Notes: generated by a model not told the origin, from the letters alone. Counted from the first letter of the stretch, positions 12,755 to 28,968 are shown. The stretch is 64,000 nucleotides of DNA from Sipunculus nudus (GCA_026874595.1 CM049314.1:58874800-58938799); one strand, 5' to 3'. Program-made: numbers and translations.

Positions 12755-14211
12755 CAGTGGCAATTAATGGCTGATGCGCATCACTCCTCTTATCTTGTGG
12801 ATATCCGAATGATGAGGCATGTGTCAGAGGGATAAAAAGGGTTCCACTTACAGTCATACAAAATAAAAATCAATGCTGACATTTTTTGTGCATTTTTGTA
12901 AATGATTAACATAAGAATAAGATATTTAAGATATAATCATGAGAACCCCACATAGTAGCACTGTCCCTATGAACACCTTTATTGCTGTTTAGTGGGTAAT
13001 TTGCCACGGTATTGGGAGCATATGAATTTAAATGCCAGTTCTGACGGAGAACATTTTTATTCCATTTTTTGCAGTAATATTGTATACTAATTTACTGGCC
13101 CCTAATCACCTGCTGTAGATAACCCAGCACATGGTGAGTACTTGCATATTACCTCTCAATGTTATTTTAATGGTATTATTATACTGATTCAGTGTACATG
13201 CTGCTTCTCTGACTTGACTGTTGGAATCATTTAACTTTATTCAGAGGACGTGCAGGAACGAGCAATCTTACCATCTTTATTATGTTAACATTCCCATTGG
13301 AAATTGGTGGTACTAAGCTATAGCATTGTGTTTGCGGTATATAACTGGTGTATGGCTGATAAGAGATTGTCTCCTACCCCATTCGAGCACTGTTGTTATG
13401 TCATGTAGGAAATACTCACACCAATTTAGCTGAAATGGGTTATAGAATAGTTCCTCAGTATTAAACTGGTATTGTTCTCTTTCTCAATTTTCTATAATGC
13501 CTTAAAAAACCCGCCGCAGGTACAGACCACGCACAGGTTATTAGGTAAGGAATATTCATGAGCTGGATGAACGCACACTTTGTTTTCCATAAACACAGGC
13601 CAGAGTGTACGGTATCGGCGGATGTATTTGCTCTTCATTTAGTACCCTTTATATGGCTGGATTCAATTAAGGTACAAACCTGTTGATTTAGGACCGAAAA
13701 TCGGGATATTTCCGTGTATCCGGACCTGTATAGAACTACCACGTAATATCTTCTGCTTATTAAAACGTATTTTACTGTGGCATACCCACGCTATCGTGCA
13801 CGTTTGACCCCGCATGAATTTGATCATGAGACCAGTGACTGCCGCTCATACCTGAACACAGTCTCTCATCATGGGTAACCGAGCAAGATATTACAAGAAG
13901 GGCTCAACCTTGAAATGGTAATTTGGTCCGGAGCGTCATTGGTCGGTTGCGGGGTCACTACACACCGACGTAAATATAGCTTCCCAGTGCCACCTGCGGC
14001 CTTACCCGGCCACCTGGGCTTGAGCTGTCAGTGTCCATTTCAGAGAAACAACCTGACTGTCAGTCAAAATGACCGACAAATCACGTGGCGTGACGCCGTG
14101 ACCAATTGGTTTTATTTTTGCATGGTCCAAGGTTGTACGTGCCTAATGCGAAAGATAGATAAGAAAGTGCCTGGTTTCTAATAGGTCTCTTCTTAACCCA
14201 ATCAAATATGG

Positions 14212-14212
<1 letters not shown>
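12755..14212. other. Unannotated intronic stretch
   Basis: No gene or repeat was recognised. The 13800-14180 part is less AT-rich and free of simple repeats. The 88-codon frame at 13915-14181 shows no family motif. Confidence 0.3.

Positions 14213-14271
<59 letters not shown>
14213..14271. repeat. (CT)n microsatellite
   Basis: A nearly perfect CT run of about 58 bases followed by a short TATATAT. Confidence 0.95.
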
Positions 14272-14273
<2 letters not shown>

Positions 14274-15345
14274 ATATGTTGTTTAACTTGTAACACCACA
14301 AAACTGTTCATTTAAAAATTAAATGCATATCCACTTAAAAAACATTTTATACGAGAACTTTTGAAACCTTTAGGAAGAAAACTTAGTATAAGCAATTTGA
14401 GCTGATTATTATGATAACAATTAAAACAAGATTCTTAATGGGGAATTTTCAAGAGTATTATCCGGAGTTTGCACTTTATAATGCATTTGTATTTTACATT
14501 ATTTCAGCTATGCATTTGAATGCAAATTTGAATACAAGTATGTATATAATATTTATATAAATATATATTACATGAACTTCTTGTTTTATTTCATATTATT
14601 GCAAATAAAATGTCATTGAAGTGGTCGGGATTTACTTAAAATCACATATGTTTAAAAAGAAATAAAGCATACACCATTCTGAATTCTTTATTATTTGTGA
14701 ACATACATGCCCTGTGGTATATACAGTGTGGTATATATCAGGCTTAGTTATGGGGATGACGTGGTGCTCGGAAGTTTTACAACCCATCCTTTAGCCAAAC
14801 AGTTTTAAAAATACATGTATGTAAGAGATAAAAAGGTGCCGCAATGTTTATCCCCCTACCCATCACTCTTTTCAATCTAAAACCATTAATACATAAACAG
14901 ACATAAAATATAAGGCACACTTTGAGACTACCAACGTCACATAACAACGGCGGCGGCTTGATAACAAATTCAAGACGAATGGCCAATTACAGTGCAATAG
15001 CTGCTTTGTCAGGTTACGAGGACAAAAACCCAGAAATATAAAATACATTATTAAGCAGCAACCAACCTATACAACGGAGGGAATTATTGCAGGATACATA
15101 CGGTAAGATTCCAAGCTATTTCATCTAAACCCACTGCTTTTGTCAAGGAGGTAAAAAAGGGCTAATTTATTCATTAGACGATATGTCCCCAGAGCTAAAT
15201 CAGATAACTTTCTATCAAACGGCTCAGTAGAAGTCAAGATGAATGGATTTGTGCATTGACTATCACAGGAGCCCTGTTAAATCAAACTTTGACTTGAGAT
15301 AGGGATTCGGTGGCTTCACATGGTTTAAAGGTGTGCAAACCTGTA
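14272..15345. other. Unannotated AT-rich intronic stretch
   Basis: No gene, SINE or transposon end was recognised. Short TATA-type runs near 14540-14570 only. Confidence 0.35.
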
Positions 15346-15501
15346 TATATATATCTCTCTCTCTCTCTCTCCCTTTCTCTGTCTCTCGTGCTGCGTACCT
15401 GTCTCTCTTTGTCCATCTGTCTCTGCCTGACACTATATCTCTTACTCTGCCAATCTCACACCATTTTGGTCTGATTGATATCTCTCTCTGTACCTCTCTA
15501 T

Positions 15502-15556
<55 letters not shown>

Positions 15557-15666
15557 ACACACACACACACACACATCGTTGCCAGTGTTCAGGTGTCTCG
15601 CTGTTTGTCTTCCTCTCTCTATATCTCTACATATATGTTTGTCCCTCTGTCTGCCTCTTTATCTGG

Positions 15667-15727
<61 letters not shown>

Positions 15728-15806
15728 CATATATATATAATATCATATTTGTACATACATATATATATACATATATATATATATATAATATCATATTTGT
15801 ACATAC

Positions 15807-15836
<30 letters not shown>
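15346..15836. repeat. Compound microsatellite: (CT)n, (CA)n, (AT)n, (GT)n
   Basis: CT-rich blocks (15354-15376, 15504-15556, 15671-15705) alternate with (CA)n (15557-15575) and long (AT)n (15705-15735, 15757-15830). A segment containing ATAATATCATATTTGTACAT is duplicated at about 15736 and 15784. All serine/leucine-rich frames here are repeat artefacts. Confidence 0.95.
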
Positions 15837-15837
<1 letters not shown>

Positions 15838-16765
15838 AGTGAAACATATAGAGGCAATGAAAGTTTTGTTCGTTCTGCTTTGTGGTTGACGAAATGGACC
15901 CACAAGTTGTCCAGAGAAAATATTTTACAAGTCTGACTCAGCAAAACCGCACATAAATTTAATTACAGTTCCGCTGTGGACTTAACCTTGTGTTAGTTGC
16001 TCAGCAACAGTTCCAACAAAGCCAAGGTGACATACTCCGTAAACGTAATTAAAAAGGAAAAGTGGGTATAAGGTTTCTTAATTTGATTTGATTTAAATAA
16101 CTCAAAAATGCATTACATATTAATAACCTGTTAATGACAAAGATGACTTTGTGGTATTTCATATAACCCTTACGGATTACGGGAGCTGGGTGAACATCGA
16201 TTCTGCATTTTGGTCATCGGTCAACCTTAAACCATTATAATATACATGTTATACCGAAATAGAGCCTCAGGAGTCAACAATGATAATTGCAACATATTAA
16301 CAAGGAAAGAGTAATGAAGAACTAGTCTGCTAATTAAGCTTCTGAGGAAAATATCCAAAATTGCAAGAATTGCTTTTTTTTATATTGGCGGCGCTTTTGA
16401 GATCTGCATCACTTAATTCTCGATTTTGTGTGTGCTTCACGCTTTTAAATCACGGCTGGACTGTACCCCATTTAACTGTATGGACACGTATTATGTAGAT
16501 AAAAAGGTGTACCCAGGATGTAGGATGAGGGAAATACCACTGGAGGACTGAAAAAAGTCCACAGGTCCGAAAGAGGGGGGGGGGGGAGTGTACGCCTTTG
16601 AAAAAGGTCTGACACCCTTAAAAAGTTGCGGCGGACTTCCCCAGCCCGGCCCGATCCTCTTCCAGAGCTATCCAGGTTTCTGTAAGAAATTACCATTTTC
16701 AGGCACTGGTTTGTTTTAATCCACGTACAAATCTATAAAATAATTAGGGTGTTGACACAAAATCG
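15837..16765. other. Unannotated intronic stretch
   Basis: No gene was recognised. A poly-G run is at about 16576-16586 and a T-run near 16375. Confidence 0.35.
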
Positions 16766-16889
16766 TTGTCACGCAACTCCTCTGTGGTCATGCCTCGGAA
16801 ATTCCCTTTTTTAATAAAGGGAACGATGCCAATTGTACCCTAAGGGGAACGATTTGCCATATTTTCCAATAAAATCTATGAATTCTGAC
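16766..16889 (+). repeat. Dispersed repeat, copy 1
   Basis: Shares with 28969-29088 the opening TTGTCACGCAA, a central GATGCCAA-TGT-CC-AAGGG block and a closing TGAATTC-GAC, at nearly the same spacing but heavily diverged. It is therefore an old interspersed repeat; its class is not determined. Confidence 0.6.
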
Positions 16890-19857
16890 GTTATTTATCG
16901 TAGATGCTATCTCAGTGCTATCTGCTAGAAAATACGTCCCTATATCCAGTGTGTGAATTTGTAGCGCCACCCGAAATTAAAAAAAAATAAATAAACTGGT
17001 CTGAAGTCAAAAATACTGAACGGAACCTGTTATATCTGTTTACTATTAAATATTGTGTTGTGTAACGCTCTGTCGGATAATATGGGTCCTATCAAATCAA
17101 AAATAATTTGTTTGGAAGAAATGTACCTGTTTGTCCTCGCTTTTGAGTTAACTTTGACCCTTTATTTTTAAGGTTCTTTTATACGTCAACGTACAATTTC
17201 CGCTTGGAGTTCATTTAACCCTATATATTAAAAGAGAAGAAACAAAAAAAAATAAGAAAATGGTTATTTTGACCGAGACAGAGTTCGGACGTATTAAATT
17301 CTGAGCGCTTTGACGCGTCCCTTTTCATGGACAAATTAACTCCAATTTTTCTAAATAACCACCAAGTCTCGAATATAGGCGCGACAGTCCGACAACACGA
17401 ATATCTGATTAATTGTACAGTGGAAGTGAGGTTATTAGTATAATTTTCAGAGTCAATCACGCTCTCCGCTTGGCGTCTGTCTCCGTTTAAGACTGGATGA
17501 TGTGGCTCATTTTTTATCACAACGTTTGGTCATTGTTCCCAGTCCTATTTTCTGTAATACCATCAGTCAAAGTCAGACAAAGGGACCTCTATATAGTGCA
17601 GAGCATGAATCAGATTTAAATCCTATATTAAGTCTGCATACATTAATTTTTTATCTTTCGAGGCAGGGTCTGTTGGTGGCCAAATAATCAAAACTTCTTC
17701 TCGAGTTACAATGTGTTAAACAGAGCGATATCGGGAGAATTGCAAATGACAAACGGGACGAGATTGTAAAGAGAGCATGTGTTAATTTGTTTTGTTCTGT
17801 TTCATTTGAGTAAATGACATCAGATGCAAATTTTCCGTCTGCTAGGTTCAGAATATTAACCAACATAGCTGTTTTTAATATAAGAGTGCGTTTTTACTAA
17901 TTTTGATAAATTAATCGTATATTTTAGGTATTCTATATGAACTGGTCTTCCATTACCGGAATTTTATAAATTAAATGTCAAATATGAAATGTTCCAGCAG
18001 AGACTGTACAAGGACATGGCAACCAAGATAATATTAGTATAATTACCCAAGGAACAATTTCAAGGTGAAGGTCACGGAGAATCATATTCCATAATATCAG
18101 TAATTTAAAGTAGTTTTATTGAGACAGAGAACAGCAGTAATGTTATTGAAATAATACATCACTTCCATTGACAGGAATGAGCTATATTCCCAAATTCTGC
18201 CAATATTGCTTTTGTGAAGGTGATCAGCCATTCTTCCGCAATCATTCAAATAATTATTACGTCACGACTTCTATCAAAGGCACATCACATAAATGTGGTG
18301 TTAGACAGTAAGAAGTGCTAAACCGTAATATTTTTTTTAGTGACGCTTAGATCGGAATTCTAAGGATACCATGTGTTCCCTTCATGTTTGTAGCTGGGAT
18401 TTATTCCAAATTCATAACTGAATTATTTACATCTACTCACGCGTTTGGGCAAATCCGTTTCCTTAAACATCTTATGTTAAAGGAAGACTACCCACATATG
18501 TAGTAAAAACATTAATTCAGTTTTAAACGCGACTCTATAAAAATGGTTTATCAATGTGGCGCAGTTTTAATCCTCTCTAAAAATATATTCTGATGATATA
18601 TCATTAACATAAATTGCATACTTTTATACCACAGTTCTAAAGGAACACATTTTGCACTTTGCAAGTATTTTATATTTATATTCTGAATCGTTTTGGGGTT
18701 TAACGCTTAAATTGTTGCTTCGTTGGACTTCGTTATTTTAACTTCCTGGAAAGAACTAGCCCTCTGTCTGGATAACTACGTTGACCCCAATGTGTCTAAT
18801 ACCCATTGCCGAGCTTAGAAAAGGAAGAAACTTACATAATGACTTCATCTTTACTCATTATACGTGATCCCGAACAGATAATAACCTTGACCTTAAAAAA
18901 TGAATATAATAAGCTCACCAAAACAATATCTTAAAAGGCAAGGACAGTTAGTCTTCAAATGGTTCTGTGTTAGACCCAGTAACCCAAGACAGAAAAACTA
19001 AAGTTTGAAAGGAAATTTTCATTTTAAATTTACTCCCTGAGAGCACAGCCGTGCCGCTTTCTTGTTGGCGTGAGGTAGCCCCCTAGAGAACGACGACGCT
19101 TTCAAAATTCTAACCCACTGACACCCAAGGCAACTCGTAGCTTACAAATATACCCTTGGCAGACTCAAATAGACATTTGTAGTACTAACGTCTTGTGCCG
19201 ACTTATCCTGGATTCAGTTTTTCGTCCCGTATTCCCCTTGGCAATTTTATAATGGAGCTAGTTCTTTATCCCCATATTGACTAACGTACGATCGATGGGA
19301 TATAATCACTCTGGTTTTTGGTAGGCGCATTGACTAGTCTTTTTGGAGACAGGTATTCACCATTAAGGTTGTATAATCCATCAAGGGGTTTTATAAGGTA
19401 ATCTAGATTTACCTTGTCGAATCGTTCCACTGTGACGGGTTAACCTGCAAGACAGCTCCGTGATAGCGTAGAATTTCCTCAATGGTCTGTGAGTGACAGT
19501 GTAAAAATTACATCACGAGCATCAAAGGAATACTATCCACGATGGATTTGGTTTTTCATATATGTCCGTAGTTGTGTTTTACCTTTTAGTATTAAAACAG
19601 ATTAAAATGCAAGCGAGACGACTGAATTTCGTAAATTTATTTTATTGTTGATTTTGCTATTAAGATATCATAAATTGCATTATATATTATATTGTTGTAA
19701 TAATAATAATAATCATATATTATTATTATTATCATTATTATTATTATTATTATGCTGTATTTAATAATGATACACTAGATATTATAACATAAAATTTAAA
19801 AAAAGTTATTAAAAGTGTTTCGATTAATGAAATGAATAATTTTCCTGTTCTTTTTAG
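16890..19857. other. Unannotated intronic stretch
   Basis: No gene was recognised. (ATT)n-like imperfect triplets lie at about 19700-19752. The 17221-17866 frames on both strands overlap and carry no motif. Confidence 0.35.
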
Positions 19858-19952
19858 GAGCTGTTACACTAACCAAAGCAGTAGTAACAGATTGTAGCAA
19901 AAGTGGAAGTAATAAGGGACACATCCACGGCGTGTTGAATCAAGGACAATGA
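19858..19952 (+). other. Speculative phase-compatible alternative terminal exon
   Basis: A pyrimidine-rich acceptor (TTTTCCTGTTCTTTTTAG, AG at 19856-19857) precedes a stretch whose first two bases complete the split codon left by the donor at 2360. Reading on gives a Gly plus 30 codons and a TGA at 19950-19952. If used, it would yield a soluble fragment truncated early in the cholinesterase-like domain. The peptide resembles no neuroligin segment known to me, no AATAAA-type signal was noticed close by, and an open run of this length is easily found by chance. Confidence 0.12.
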
Positions 19953-20340
19953 CTCCAGTGGGATGAAATCGTCATCATGACTGTATATAAAATAGTTTTT
20001 AAACACTAATAAGAAAAAATACATATTGTATTTTGACACCATATCTTGCCTAGGAGGACTTTTTACTTAGGCCCTCGCCCAACCTCTGTATAACGTATCA
20101 ACGTTTTCTGTTCCGGCCAGATGACTTTTTTGTTTACATACAGGGATAGAGATGTACAGACACTGGTATAGATATGAATAAAACCAGTACAGGGGCGGTA
20201 TATCAGTGCAGAATCTGCTAAGAAGCAGCCTTTGAACAGCATTGCGATGCTTTCATCACTGGTTAGGTTTATTACACGCAGGAGCTATAACTATTTGTTT
20301 GAAGGTTATATATTCCAGCAATCAAACAACATTAATCATC

Positions 20341-20341
20341 G

Positions 20342-20435
<94 letters not shown>
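20341..20435. repeat. (AT)n microsatellite
   Basis: About 95 bases of nearly pure AT dinucleotide with two TAAAT interruptions near its left end. Confidence 0.95.
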
Positions 20436-20439
<4 letters not shown>

Positions 20440-22496
20440 CACGATACGTGACCGTCTGCATGCATCTAACTCTTGGCTGACGTCAGCCTACGCAAACACG
20501 TCATTAGCCCTGGCTTGCTCAAAACACAACATGTATTATAGAAACACAGCGCACATATACCCGTGTAGTGTTCTCTGCAGCGTTTGTGCGGATTCTGGTC
20601 TAGAGAAGATAAACTTGAGATGGTGATCTTTGCATTTAGTTTTACCATGAAAATATTTATGCATTCTGGCTGAATGGTGTACGTTATCATGATCATGTAT
20701 ATCTTGCTGTTCTAGGCGTTTTTGTTGTTTGCTTTAGCTGGCACCGTTCCTGGCGTCCTATTAACAAGCAAAGTGACGATTTTTATATTTCTATTGCAAC
20801 ACAAACACCTTGTTATACCTTATTTTGGCGAGGTTGTTATTTTACTTTTGATTATATGTTTTGTCTTTAAGCAACTGTAGCTAAAGGTTTTAATGAACAG
20901 ATTTTGATGAAACGTTAAGATAAACGGAAAAATATTTTAAATCTTAGGCTTCTATACAATGTACTGGTCCCTGCCAAGGGCCAGAGCTATGTTATTATGG
21001 GCGACTTGGATCTAGAAGTGACCTGTGACAGAGTTATTGTACTGTCTCAAAAAATATGAATAGCATCCTTGCAGAGGTTGTGGTCTTTGACTTATTTGTT
21101 TTACCTTACTTTCCAGAAAGCCTCAATACTAATTGAAATATAACCTATTATTTTTTCATTGTCTAGGGCAGAAATGAATCATCCAAACGTATTCTCCTTA
21201 AAGATTATTTTGTCCTATTTATTGTCCTTTTCTTGTTGCATTGGTATCAGCATGTCTCCTTTGCCGTTTATAGCATTATTACAGTATAGCAGAATTTGGT
21301 ATCATCTTCCAAACTGTATAAACGTAAACGGATTCATGTCACTAATTTAAATCTGTATCTGATTCTGAAACATATTACATAAAACGGCCTTGTATGCCTT
21401 ATTTATTTTGTAGCTGATTTCATACTGAACGTTTGGTCCGATAAAAGGCTCGGATATTATTATCTTTAGTGATATATAGAAGCAGCGTTGTTTCTGGCAC
21501 TGGTGCATATACCGCTGCTCTCGGAATAGGTATTTACTATGGGGGTTAATATTGATAATATGAAACCCAAACTTGGCACTTGTTAACACTGAGGTCGGGT
21601 CTAGCGAAGTATGGATGCCAGCTGACCTGTCTTTGAAGGAAGGTACCTTACTGTTGGGGTTTGTGGTGGCTTTGTACCTATCGCACGGTACAGCAAGTTC
21701 AGTCCTGCTCGCTGGCTAGTACCTGGTCCGGCCTAGCTGCACACCTGTGCAGTGGGCGATAGTATTGCATACCTACTCACTCAATCTTTTTATTGAAACA
21801 GACCAGACCACTTAGCAATGCACCCGCGGGCCGTTTGTTGTCCTGCGCGCATGCCAAGTTATGTAAATAAGAGCTGATGAACTTTCTCTGGTTTCGATTT
21901 TTGCTATTTTGCCTTATTACCATTTCATGGTGTTTCGTTGTATCCATATTGTTTGTTGTAACATAAACTCATATGCATTTATTCGATTTACCCTTCCCAA
22001 ACTTTGCTCCAAGCACTAACAGTGATAATATAGGAAAAATTGAAGAACAATCATTCAACCCGTGTTTGTGATAGGAAAGGTCTGCACTCCTTCGGGCGGG
22101 TTTTCAATGGGAGGAGTTCACCTGTTTCTACTTTTGGTTTATGTCGAGACACAATGTAAAATTCCTCTAGATATATGGGGAAATAAGAAAAAGGACCCCG
22201 TGGGACACATTCGGAACCGTCGCTCCCGAAACCTGGACCATGAAGGGGCATATCCGAGTTCTGTGGCTACAGAAGAATAGCGGGAAAATGGTCTTGTGCC
22301 ACCACCGTCCATTAAAATAGAGATTTGCAGGGTTGGGATACTATATTAGCTGTTAATGAAGAAGATAAAAAGTCACAACGAATCATTTTTTTAAGTCCTG
22401 GTGTTCTGTCGTTGAATCACTTTGATTGTTTTCTGTGTGTACGTCTGGCGACTATTTAATGTGCATGTGTGGCGGTTGATGCGCAAGTATGTGTAT
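20436..22496. other. Unannotated intronic stretch
   Basis: No gene was recognised. Bases 20880-21080 resemble the diverged repeat type often seen in mollusc introns, but no second copy was found in the window. Bases 21590-21850 and 22060-22270 have balanced composition without a recognisable product. Confidence 0.3.
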
Positions 22497-22517
22497 GGGG
22501 GGGGGGGGGGGGGGGGG
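22497..22517 (+). repeat. Poly-G run
   Basis: About 21 consecutive G residues. Confidence 0.95.
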
Positions 22518-22709
22518 TCCAGTTCTGTTGCAATAGTCCTAGTTCTCTCTAAAATGCTAATATTTTCCTGAACTAATGGGATGTTGCTAGATGATTGACG
22601 TTCACATTGAAAACTGGCGAAAAGTTACACCTCTTCATTTTCAAATTTGCAATAAGCAACCGGTTTTATCAACAGGGTCTCCACGTGGCCTCAGTTATCT
22701 GTATCCACG

Positions 22710-22778
<69 letters not shown>

Positions 22779-22791
22779 TAATATATATATT
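22710..22791. repeat. (AT)n microsatellite
   Basis: About 80 bases of AT dinucleotide with single GTA and TAATA interruptions. Confidence 0.95.
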
Positions 22792-22855
22792 AAGCGACCG
22801 GGTTTACCATCTGAGTGTTAACGGCGCTTCAGTGTATACACTACTAGCTAATTAA

Positions 22856-22869
22856 CCCGGTATACCGGG
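22856..22869. repeat. Perfect 14-bp GC-rich palindrome
   Basis: CCCGGTATACCGGG is its own reverse complement and is followed by a related TTTTTACCGGGG. It contrasts with the AT-rich surroundings; no function is assigned. Confidence 0.8.
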
Positions 22870-24220
22870 CTTTTTACCGGGGTGGGAAGATGAATTAATA
22901 AAGATGAGGAACGATGGCTTATTTTTATTCTAAAAGTTAAACGAAAAGTTTTTCAGTGGGATTCTGTCTCAATACGATATATACAGATATTTTTTGTATT
23001 CATTTAGCGGCGCTGCGCTCGTATATATATAGGGTATGTTTACCTTGTTTACCTGTTGAGTAATGTTTACATTTGCGAACCGGAATGGGGAGTGGGGGGC
23101 ATTCAGGTTTTTCGATGAACTTAAACTGGTTACGATTGCTGGACGTATAAAGAATAGGTTGATGCGAGGAAGACATACCTCGTCAGTAGCAGAAGCGGAC
23201 TCAAGTGAATTCGCAAACATTTTAATCGTATCAGACAAATTTTAAGGCCTGAACCAACCCCCCAACCCTTTCCTCCATGCACCCCCACCCCTTTTCCGGA
23301 AATGTGGAACTTGTATAAGGTTTTGTCATTAATCCCCCTTAGTTAAACCCCTCCTTTTAATAAAGTGAAAGTCATGTGTTTTTCAGTTTTACTAACCACG
23401 CACGTGGGTCAGAGCTTGGGTCAAATGTCAGGCCAAACATGCTTAAATCCCTCACTGCATGAAAGGAGGGTTATTCACATGCACATTAGTCCTTTGTCCT
23501 GCTCTGGAGGGGAATATCAGACAATCCAGTCTTTGCCGAAGGCAATTCAGCTGTTTTTGGTGGTTGTCTCCACTCAAGTCAGAGAACACGCAAAAATCAC
23601 TCAAAATGATGTGTACATTAAAAATTACTCATTCTCATATCGGCGATGTCACTGCGGGAACGATAACCTTTCAAATGAGTTCTGGCAAAGTGTCATTCGC
23701 AACCTGGTTTCAGAGAATATTGCGAACAAAGGTGGACCGAATGCCTTTTATAAGTATAAGATATAGAATGCAAACTGGGAAACCTGTTGTGGCGTTTTTT
23801 ATTAAACGTTACTCAGACTTTGAAAATGGGTAAATGAACTGTGTAACTATTCCTCAACATTTAATACATTATATAAAACACACTTTACTGTGGAGTTAAA
23901 TGTTTATTAGATGGTTCACACGCTAAAATAGAAGGCATTATTGAGAAACTTCCGAATTGCACTGTTCTCCGTTGCTTTTAAGTTTGGATTAAGTATTAAA
24001 CACTATTTAACATTTAAAAGACCTTGGATATAATTAACTTATTAGTTAATTAGAGAGACCAAGATTGCTGCTATAATTAACTTATGGAGAGAGACTGAGA
24101 ATACTGCTGAGGTTAGCGACCGGACGCCGAAGAAAACATCACAGTTGCTGAGTCGGCATTCACCGGGGGCTTTCATAACACCGATACAGTTAGGGCCCCC
24201 CACTTGTAAGCCTGATTGCT
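22870..24220. other. Unannotated intronic stretch
   Basis: Two overlapping + strand frames (23365-23766 and 23459-23833, 133 and 124 codons) are the longest non-repeat frames after the neuroligin exon. Neither has a recognisable domain and they exclude each other; chance is likely. Confidence 0.3.
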
Positions 24221-24250
24221 TTTGCTCACGTGACTAGCGTAGCCAATCAG
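24221..24250 (+). promoter_or_regulatory. E-box next to a CCAAT box
   Basis: A CTCACGTGACT E-box (core 24227-24232) lies 10 bases before AGCCAATCAG (CCAAT 24243-24247), within a GC-richer stretch (about 24110-24370) of an otherwise AT-rich region. USF/TFE-type and NF-Y sites at such spacing are typical of promoters; whether this one works is not shown. Confidence 0.35.
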
Positions 24251-24848
24251 CAGATCGCCGACATTTGACGGTACGTTATGGCTTCCATCATTAGGGTTGA
24301 TGGTTTCCTGTCGCCCCGGGATCATTTTGACACCGTTGCTTGCGCCGCAATTTCCAAAACGACACTTGGCCAGAATAGGAAGTAGACTTTTTTCTTAACC
24401 GTTTACAGATGCAGTTATTTAGTTAACACCCAATCAGAAAACGCGAAACGAACATTAGTTTTAGCAGTGGTAAAACAATTCATTATATAGCTATTTTCAA
24501 TACACTTACATATTGCACACACTGCAGTACCCATCCATTTCAACAATAGGAAACCGATATCTTGGTGAAAGCAAGATCTGGGATTTTATTGTTTTTCACT
24601 ATACAGGGGTTGCTCACCCAGGCCATACAAGGTTTGACCATGCACAACCATCATGTGTGTCGAGTCATTGTAGTTCTACACACAAATTGTGTCATAAAAC
24701 AAAAGTTTTTATAAAATAAGTATTAAAACAAAACAGCTCATAATTACAGTGATTTTACAATGCTGCACATGGGTTTGGCATTTTACAGAGTTTTTTTAGC
24801 GGAAAATAAAAAAAAATATGAAATGAAACTAGATTTACAGACAAGCAG

Positions 24849-24855
24849 TACACAC

Positions 24856-24922
<67 letters not shown>
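24849..24922. repeat. (CA)n(AT)n microsatellite
   Basis: A CA run (24849-24868) passes into an AT run ending at 24922. Open frames on both strands here are artefacts. Confidence 0.95.
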
Positions 24923-24926
<4 letters not shown>

Positions 24927-24990
24927 AAGAGAGATTTCCGATTAAATGGATTTTTTGTACTATTATTGCTGATTTTGCCCATATATATTG

Positions 24991-25190
24991 GGACCTGGAT
25001 AGCTCGAGTGGTATAAAGCTCGGCTCTCTCCGCTGACGACCTGGGATGGATCCCATGCGTGCCAGTGAGTGTGGGCTGCAGTGGCCCGTCCGTGGTTGGT
25101 GGGACGCGGGCTACTGCGGCGTCCGCAACCTTCATATACTATATCCGTGTGATGCACGAAATCGAGATTTGCGAATTAAAACGCAGATAC
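24991..25190 (+). mobile_element. tRNA-derived SINE of a second family
   Basis: Begins with a tRNA-like head: an A-box-like GGATAGCTCGAGTGGTATAA and a degenerate B box (GGGATGGATCCC) about 40 bases on. A GC-rich body with GGGCTGCAGTGGCCCGTCC and GGGACGCGGGCTACTGCGG follows, and an AT-rich end. It is unlike the 12-kb family. The right end is approximate and no target-site duplication was found. Confidence 0.6.
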
Positions 25191-26267
25191 AGAAACAGAT
25201 GTGAGTAACAGATCAGTCTAAAATCAGAATTCGTATCGTATCTAATTATACATTATCAGTCAATTAGTGCACACAGGTAAATGTATGTAAATATATGTAT
25301 GTGTATAATAAAATATATAATATATAAATATATTTATGTAATATATGATTTACATTATATATTCAGTTAAAGGAAAGAATATTTCGAACCAATGTCCTTT
25401 ACATAATCCAAATAATGATAGATACATTGAGAATAATCCATATTTTACCGGCCTTTGATTTCTTAAGGTTTCACAAAAAAACATGCATGCGATCATTCGC
25501 TCATTTATAAAAAATGACTCACTTAAACATGCAGCGTACAGGGTGCGCTTTATGTGTACTGGAATTTCTGGCGGGCATAGCTTTATTTACTCGACGGAGC
25601 GGTCTTTGTGGAAATGACATGTTTCCTTTTATTGACTCACAACATACAAACGAGCGTTTGACACAACACGGCAGCTAAACTCGGTCGAAGTTTCATTTAG
25701 ACGCTGGCACGCCCGCAAGTGCGCTTGTTCTCATCTGGCAGCAAGTCAGTCTGTCAGTCTGGGAAGCTGTGACTGCTTCAGCAGCAATCAATCAGACATC
25801 GACCGAATTGGAACATCGTAAACAGGCTTGCGGGTCACATTGGTCAAGCCCTGAAGTACAGTCATTATTGAAGGGAAAGAAACATTATTTTCCTTTCAAT
25901 ATTCATCAGCTATATCCAAATATTATATTGTATGCGGGTACTGATCCCCTCCTGGGGTTGTTTATACCACGTCAGCATTTCTCTCACGACTTCTCCCCGA
26001 GACTGCCCAGATGACTGTGGATTGTGTATCCAATTTGCAGCCGCTGTAATATAATCTTCTGCCCGTAATGTTATGTCAAACGATTGCCTATTATTAAACG
26101 ATTGAAGTTATTATGCCCATAATTGATCCAAGTGCACGGCTGTATCAAGTACGACGGAGACATGTTCAACAATGAGAACGTATACAATATTTTTGAGATT
26201 GTGACTGCTCATGTAGCAGTGTGTTCATATTGTGAAATAAATTAAAGATTCCTGAATAAAATTTGTA

Positions 26268-26271
<4 letters not shown>
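25191..26271. other. Unannotated intronic stretch
   Basis: No gene was recognised. Bases 25270-25370 are AT-rich low-complexity sequence. An 81-codon frame at 25769-26014 has no family motif. Confidence 0.35.

Positions 26272-28968
<2,697 letters not shown>

Noticed and set aside
15333-15944. Several overlapping frames of 80-150 codons on both strands
   Set aside because: They translate (CT)n, (CA)n and (AT)n tracts into Ser/Leu, His/Thr and Ile/Tyr runs; repeat artefacts.
23365-23833. Two frames of 133 and 124 codons on the + strand
   Set aside because: They overlap in different frames, have no domain and no convincing context; chance is likely.
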